A stretch of DNA of 26,573 nt, from assembly GCA_036350795.1 (NCBI GenBank), contig JAZBNV010000090.1, positions 1 to 26,573 of the forward strand, in the 5' to 3' direction. Position numbers and translations under genes: made by a program. Of the stretch, positions 23,604-26,573 are shown one piece after another. The stretch is from JAUVKT01 sp036350795 (GTDB lineage Bacteria; Bacteroidota; Bacteroidia; Bacteroidales; VadinHA17). Position 1 is the first letter of the stretch, and each line of letters begins with the position of its first letter. The notes below the pieces were generated by a model. That model was given only the letters and a program-made list of their open reading frames with translations. It was not told the origin of the DNA and searched no databases.

Positions 23604-23630
23604 TTGAATTTTTTATTACAACCAGAATAG

Positions 23631-23667
23631 AAATTAATCCCGGAAATTCTGATTCCGGGATTAATTT
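23631..23667 (-). terminator. Perfect 15-bp hairpin after an IPT lipoprotein gene
   Basis: AAATTAATCCCGGAA (23631-23645) pairs perfectly with TTCCGGGATTAATTT (23653-23667) around a 7-base loop. It lies 53 bp after the stop of the upstream IPT gene (minus strand) and 28 bp before the start of the next. The T tract is weak, so it may be a partial terminator or an mRNA-stabilising intercistronic hairpin. Confidence 0.7.
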
Positions 23668-23719
23668 ATCTTAATCTCATGCTTAGCTCTTAAATAATCT
23701 ACTGTTATTTTAAATAATC

Positions 23720-24913
23720 CTATTGAACTGTAAAAATAACAATCAATTCCGGTGGTGAGCCGGCAGAGCCTCCTTCAAATTCATCCCATGCTTCTGCTTC
23801 ACGATGAATACTTAAAGTCTCATCGTTTGTAAACTTAAAACCAATATTATTTCCGGCAGCCCATCCTGGAAGACCAATTATCTCCTGTACTATTGCTTTT
23901 AGATTGGGAGTTGCCTGGTCCGGACCTTTTTCATTTTTGACTGCCCATATTGGAGCCTGCCAGTTCACTGTCGCAGTTGTGTTAGTACGAGAGCTGATAT
24001 CAAAAGCTATCGCCTCAGAAAAAGGAGCTGATGTATTTGCTTCGGCAAAACCATGAATATCAATAGGAAGAGGTCCTTCCTGATTATCATCATCATCACA
24101 GGTAAACTGAATGTATGCATTATCGATTGTTGCTGATGGAGGGATTTGTATATCTCTAAAAATAAGACCTATAACTTGCTGTTCTAAATCACCTTCGGTA
24201 CATAGCTCCAGGTCTGAACTTGTTAAATCAACAAATCCACTATCAATTCCAGAAACCATGTATTCTTCAGCATCATCCCCTGAGTTAGCTATTGTTACCT
24301 TAAATCCGTATAAAAAGGCAACACCATTTGAAACTTTACCATTTACACTTACTGTAATTTCCCCGGTAGTAGCACCATCAGGCACAGTTGTGGTTATCGA
24401 TGTCTCGGTAGATGCTGTTACAGTGGCTGTTGTTCCATTAAAACTTACCGTATTATCAGCCGGTGTAGCACTAAAGTTTGTTCCGGTAATGGTTACTTCA
24501 TCGCCTGCCATAACCAATTCCAGGCTTATAGCCGTAATTGTTGGAGTTGGATAATCTTTAACAGTAAATGAAATGCTGTTTGATACTTGCCCATTTACTG
24601 TAACTGTAACATCCCCCTCTCCAAAAGTTGCGCCTTCAGGCACTGTTGTGGTAAGTTGTATAGGAATAGCTTCAGTCACGGTAGCTGGAGTTCCGTTAAA
24701 ACTAACTATATTCTCAGCCAGTGTATAACTAAAGTGTTCTCCGGCAATAATTACTTCTTCTCCTACCAATGCCTCAGCAGGAGTTATAGCTGAAATTGTT
24801 GGCACCGGCACAACATCATCTTCTTCAGAACACGACCAAAATATTCCTGCAATTGCAATCACACTTACAAAAAATATAATTGATCTTTTTAAAATTGATC
24901 CTGAGTCTTTCAT
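23720..24913 (-). CDS. Surface lipoprotein with two IPT/TIG domains and a C-terminal beta domain
   Basis: A 397-aa protein with lipobox F-W-S-C28 followed by S-E-E-D-D, a strong surface-export signal. IPT/TIG domains lie at about 37-118 and 123-201. The C-terminal domain (203-397) has a D-D-A-E-E start, L-T-S-S-D-L-E-L, a V-I-G-L-I-F-R-D-I-Q-I-P-P-S-A-T-I strand pair, a W-Q-A-P-I-W segment, D-Q-A-T-P-N-L and a final E-L-I-V-I-F strand. It looks like a jelly-roll binding domain and is shared with the next gene upstream. Genes in this position after susD usually encode surface glycan-binding proteins. No catalytic motif was seen. Confidence 0.8.
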   Translation of the reverse strand: MKDSGSILKRSIIFFVSVIAIAGIFWSCSEEDDVVPVPTISAITPAEALVGEEVIIAGEHFSYTLAENIVSFNGTPATVTEAIPIQLTTTVPEGATFGEGDVTVTVNGQVSNSISFTVKDYPTPTITAISLELVMAGDEVTITGTNFSATPADNTVSFNGTTATVTASTETSITTTVPDGATTGEITVSVNGKVSNGVAFLYGFKVTIANSGDDAEEYMVSGIDSGFVDLTSSDLELCTEGDLEQQVIGLIFRDIQIPPSATIDNAYIQFTCDDDDNQEGPLPIDIHGFAEANTSAPFSEAIAFDISSRTNTTATVNWQAPIWAVKNEKGPDQATPNLKAIVQEIIGLPGWAAGNNIGFKFTNDETLSIHREAEAWDEFEGGSAGSPPELIVIFTVQ

Positions 24914-24946
24914 AATATATCTTTTTTATAAAAATTTCTGCTAAAA

Positions 24947-24977
24947 ATGAGGTACCAGGTGCTCCCTGGCACCTCAT
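24947..24977 (-). terminator. Intrinsic terminator/hairpin after the first IPT lipoprotein gene
   Basis: Arms 24947-24959 and 24965-24977 pair over 13 bp with a 5-base loop. The single non-Watson-Crick position is G-U in the minus-strand RNA, so the stem is complete only in that direction. Five U follow on the minus strand. The central GGTGCCAGG/CCTGG arm is the same as in the terminator at 22210-22235. Confidence 0.75.
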
Positions 24978-25049
24978 CTCTAAAATTAACCTATGTGAAC
25001 TTAACCCAACCACTGAAAATGATTATTTTCGGTAATTGACTTTATAAAT

Positions 25050-26276
25050 TTAGAGGTCATATACAATAGTCAAAACAGGTGCCACATTAGCTGCTCCGTC
25101 ATCCCATGCTTTTGTCTGCCTGCCACCAGAGCTCGCTCCCTCTGGAATAGCTGGACCTGTATATAGGAAAATAAAGTTCATTGCATTACCAGAGGCCCAG
25201 TCTCCCCTGTTTAATAATTCCTGAACTACTGTATTAAGTTCTCCTGTTCTTTGATCTGCACCACTAAGTCCTTCAGCGGACCATGGTGGTATATCCCACA
25301 CACAGTTGGCTGTTGTTCTGTCACGGGTTGAGACGTTATAAGGATCCTCAGTATATACCGGTGCATTTCCAATCGCTTCACCATATATGGTTACCTGGCG
25401 TACTTCTGATCCTGAAGCATCGGAAGTTAACTGGATAGAAGCTGATAGTACTGTAGATCCAGGGGGTATTGTAATATTAGGGAACCTGATTCCAATAACC
25501 TGTACGCCCTGATCGGTTCCAGAAACGGCACCCCAGGTATCCCATTCTCCAATCTCGAGGTCACTACTCGTAAGTGTCATCGCTCCGTTCAGTCCTCCTT
25601 CTTCAACATCATCTTCTGATGTGGTAACCGGAACGATAAGAGTTAATGATTCAAGCACGGTATACGTTAATGCATTAGATTCACCGTCAACGGTTACAGT
25701 AAGATCAACATCACCTGTTGGTGCACCTGCAGGAACCGTTACTGTAACAGTAGTGGCAGTAACATCCGTTACAACAGCCTCAGCGTTACCAAACTTAACA
25801 ATATTATCAGCAGGATTTGCGCCGAAATTAGTTCCTGTTATTACAACAGAGGATCCAACCTTGCCGCTTGAAGGGTCAAGTGAGCTAAGAACTGGGATAA
25901 TTGGAATACCTGTAGTGTAAGAAAGGGAATTTGATGCTTTCCCGTCGGAAGTAACTACAACATCTACAGCTGCTCCGGGAGTTACCCCTGGTATTTCAAT
26001 TGTTATCTCAGTCAGGTTGGCATGGGTAATCGTGGCGTCAAGACCGCCAAAAGTAACTGTATTTTCCGCTTTTGATGAAAAGTACTTGCCAAAAATTGTG
26101 ACATCAGAACCAACAAAAGAGCCCTGGGGTGTGACTTCTGTTATTACAGCCGCCTCGTTATCATTCCAGAATATTTCCGGACCTTCTTCCTGACACGACC
26201 ATAGTAATCCAATGATCGCTATGATGCTCATATATAGTATGAACGTCATTCTTGTATTTATCTTAATTTTCTTCAT
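25050..26276 (-). CDS. Surface lipoprotein with two IPT/TIG domains, SGBP-like
   Basis: A 408-aa protein with lipobox L-W-S-C28 followed by Q-E-E-G. IPT/TIG domains are at about 43-121 and 126-206 (P-S-S-G-K-V-G-S-S-V-V-I-T-G-T-N-F in the second). The C-terminal domain (211-408) is homologous to that of the next gene: E-D-D-V-E-E, L-T-S-S-D-L-E-I, V-I-G-I-R-F-P-N-I-T-I-P-P-G-S, W-D-I-P-P-W, D-Q-R-T-G-E-L, A-W-D-D and a final V-L-T-I-V-Y. It starts 33 bp after the susD-like stop with no recognisable promoter between, so it is probably in the same transcript. Expected role: binding a polysaccharide at the cell surface next to the SusCD pore. Confidence 0.82.
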   Translation of the reverse strand: MKKIKINTRMTFILYMSIIAIIGLLWSCQEEGPEIFWNDNEAAVITEVTPQGSFVGSDVTIFGKYFSSKAENTVTFGGLDATITHANLTEITIEIPGVTPGAAVDVVVTSDGKASNSLSYTTGIPIIPVLSSLDPSSGKVGSSVVITGTNFGANPADNIVKFGNAEAVVTDVTATTVTVTVPAGAPTGDVDLTVTVDGESNALTYTVLESLTLIVPVTTSEDDVEEGGLNGAMTLTSSDLEIGEWDTWGAVSGTDQGVQVIGIRFPNITIPPGSTVLSASIQLTSDASGSEVRQVTIYGEAIGNAPVYTEDPYNVSTRDRTTANCVWDIPPWSAEGLSGADQRTGELNTVVQELLNRGDWASGNAMNFIFLYTGPAIPEGASSGGRQTKAWDDGAANVAPVLTIVYDL

Positions 26277-26309
26277 AATCTTAATTTATTGGATTAATTA
26301 GATAAAGTA

Positions 26310-26573
26310 TTAAATACCCTGATACCCGGGATTCTGGGTAAGGGGATTAATATTCAGTTCAGAACGTGGAATAGCAAAAACAACCTGGTAGTCGTTGTAT
26401 GGGATATTCATACGAGCTGAAGGTACTCCGGGGGCTGTTGCCCTCGGGCTCAGTGTTCTTACAATATCTCTTTTGTTTCTTATAAGGTCAAAGAACCTGT
26501 GGCCCTCACCCATCAGTTCTTTCCTTCTCTCTTCCAGTACCCTGTCAAGAGTTATAGGGAGTGCAACTGTTGC
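26310..26573 (-). CDS. SusD/RagB-family lipoprotein, C-terminal end (partial)
   Basis: The last 87 codons of a susD-like gene; it enters from the right edge. The frame is open to base 26573 (first visible residues A-T-V-A-L-P-I-T-L-D). Diagnostic features are E-R-R-K-E-L-M-G-E-G-H-R-F-F-D-L-I-R (within 15-33 of the visible part) and the family ending I-P-R-S-E-L-N-I-N-P with Q-N-P-G-Y. SusD proteins sit on the SusC porin as a lid and bind the incoming glycan. A susC gene is expected just beyond the edge. The in-frame ATG at 26513 is internal. Confidence 0.93.
   Translation of the reverse strand, partial: ATVALPITLDRVLEERRKELMGEGHRFFDLIRNKRDIVRTLSPRATAPGVPSARMNIPYNDYQVVFAIPRSELNINPLTQNPGYQGI

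Noticed and set aside
24111..24554. Plus-strand frame of 147 codons opposite the IPT gene
   Set aside because: It mirrors the Val/Thr-rich repeats of the real minus-strand gene and has no signal or domain of its own; the same holds for the frame at 25621-25920.

Overview
The window looks like a chromosomal segment from a member of the Bacteroidota, probably Bacteroidales/Marinilabiliales-like. The reasons are a SusD-type C-terminus at the right edge, lipoproteins with Bacteroidota surface-export signals, a LytS/LytTR two-component pair, genes without Shine-Dalgarno sequences, and several TAnnTTTG -7 promoter boxes just upstream of genes. No tRNA, rRNA, transposase, phage gene or CRISPR array was seen.

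Layout. (1) 1-98: degenerate heptamer repeat array. (2) 114-5564: membrane-anchored SxxK serine hydrolase, small secreted beta-rich protein (opposite strand, 3' ends overlapping), Ntn-type penicillin-acylase-family lipoprotein, a repeat-rich intergenic region, and a DEAD-box RNA helicase. (3) 5659-8910: LytS-family sensor kinase with an unusual TlpA-like (DUF4369-like) N-terminal module, followed by its LytTR response regulator. (4) 8930-11860 (minus): S10 serine carboxypeptidase and a beta-lactamase-fold serine hydrolase, probably one operon. (5) 12062-15601: orphan MacB/FtsX-type permease, and opposite it a PadR regulator with a HAAS-like membrane protein that carries three H-W-P-type helical-hairpin repeats. 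(6) 15682-19925: two-module lipoprotein with an N-terminal NodB/CE4-like domain and a C-terminal GH9 domain, then a divergent Tat-type amidase. (7) 19931-21291 (minus): ECF sigma factor, short single-pass membrane protein (likely anti-sigma) and a secreted protein made of two TonB-plug-like repeats. (8) 21346-22203: heptamer-type repeats around a small Cys-tailed membrane protein, then an 81-aa lipoprotein with two CxxCH haem motifs. (9) 22202-26573 (minus): tail of a polysaccharide-utilisation-type locus, with the end of a susD gene followed by two IPT/TIG lipoproteins sharing a C-terminal domain, and a third lipoprotein fusing one IPT/TIG domain to a PHP-type metallo-hydrolase. Strong hairpins follow each of these three genes.

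How the genes fit together. The cell appears geared to capture and degrade polymers. A SusCD-type locus sends IPT lipoproteins to the cell surface, a GH9 enzyme cuts beta-glycans, and several peptide/amide hydrolases act in the periplasm. Regulation is local: a LytS/LytTR pair, a PadR repressor with a candidate operator, and an ECF sigma with a candidate anti-sigma. The least conventional items are the TlpA-like/LytS fusion, the NodB-GH9 fusion, the IPT-PHP lipoprotein in a duplicated PUL tail, the double-plug protein in the ECF operon, and four intergenic short-repeat arrays, three of which share a GG-plus-four-A/T design with one dimorphic position. All assignments are from reading the sequence; no database search was run.
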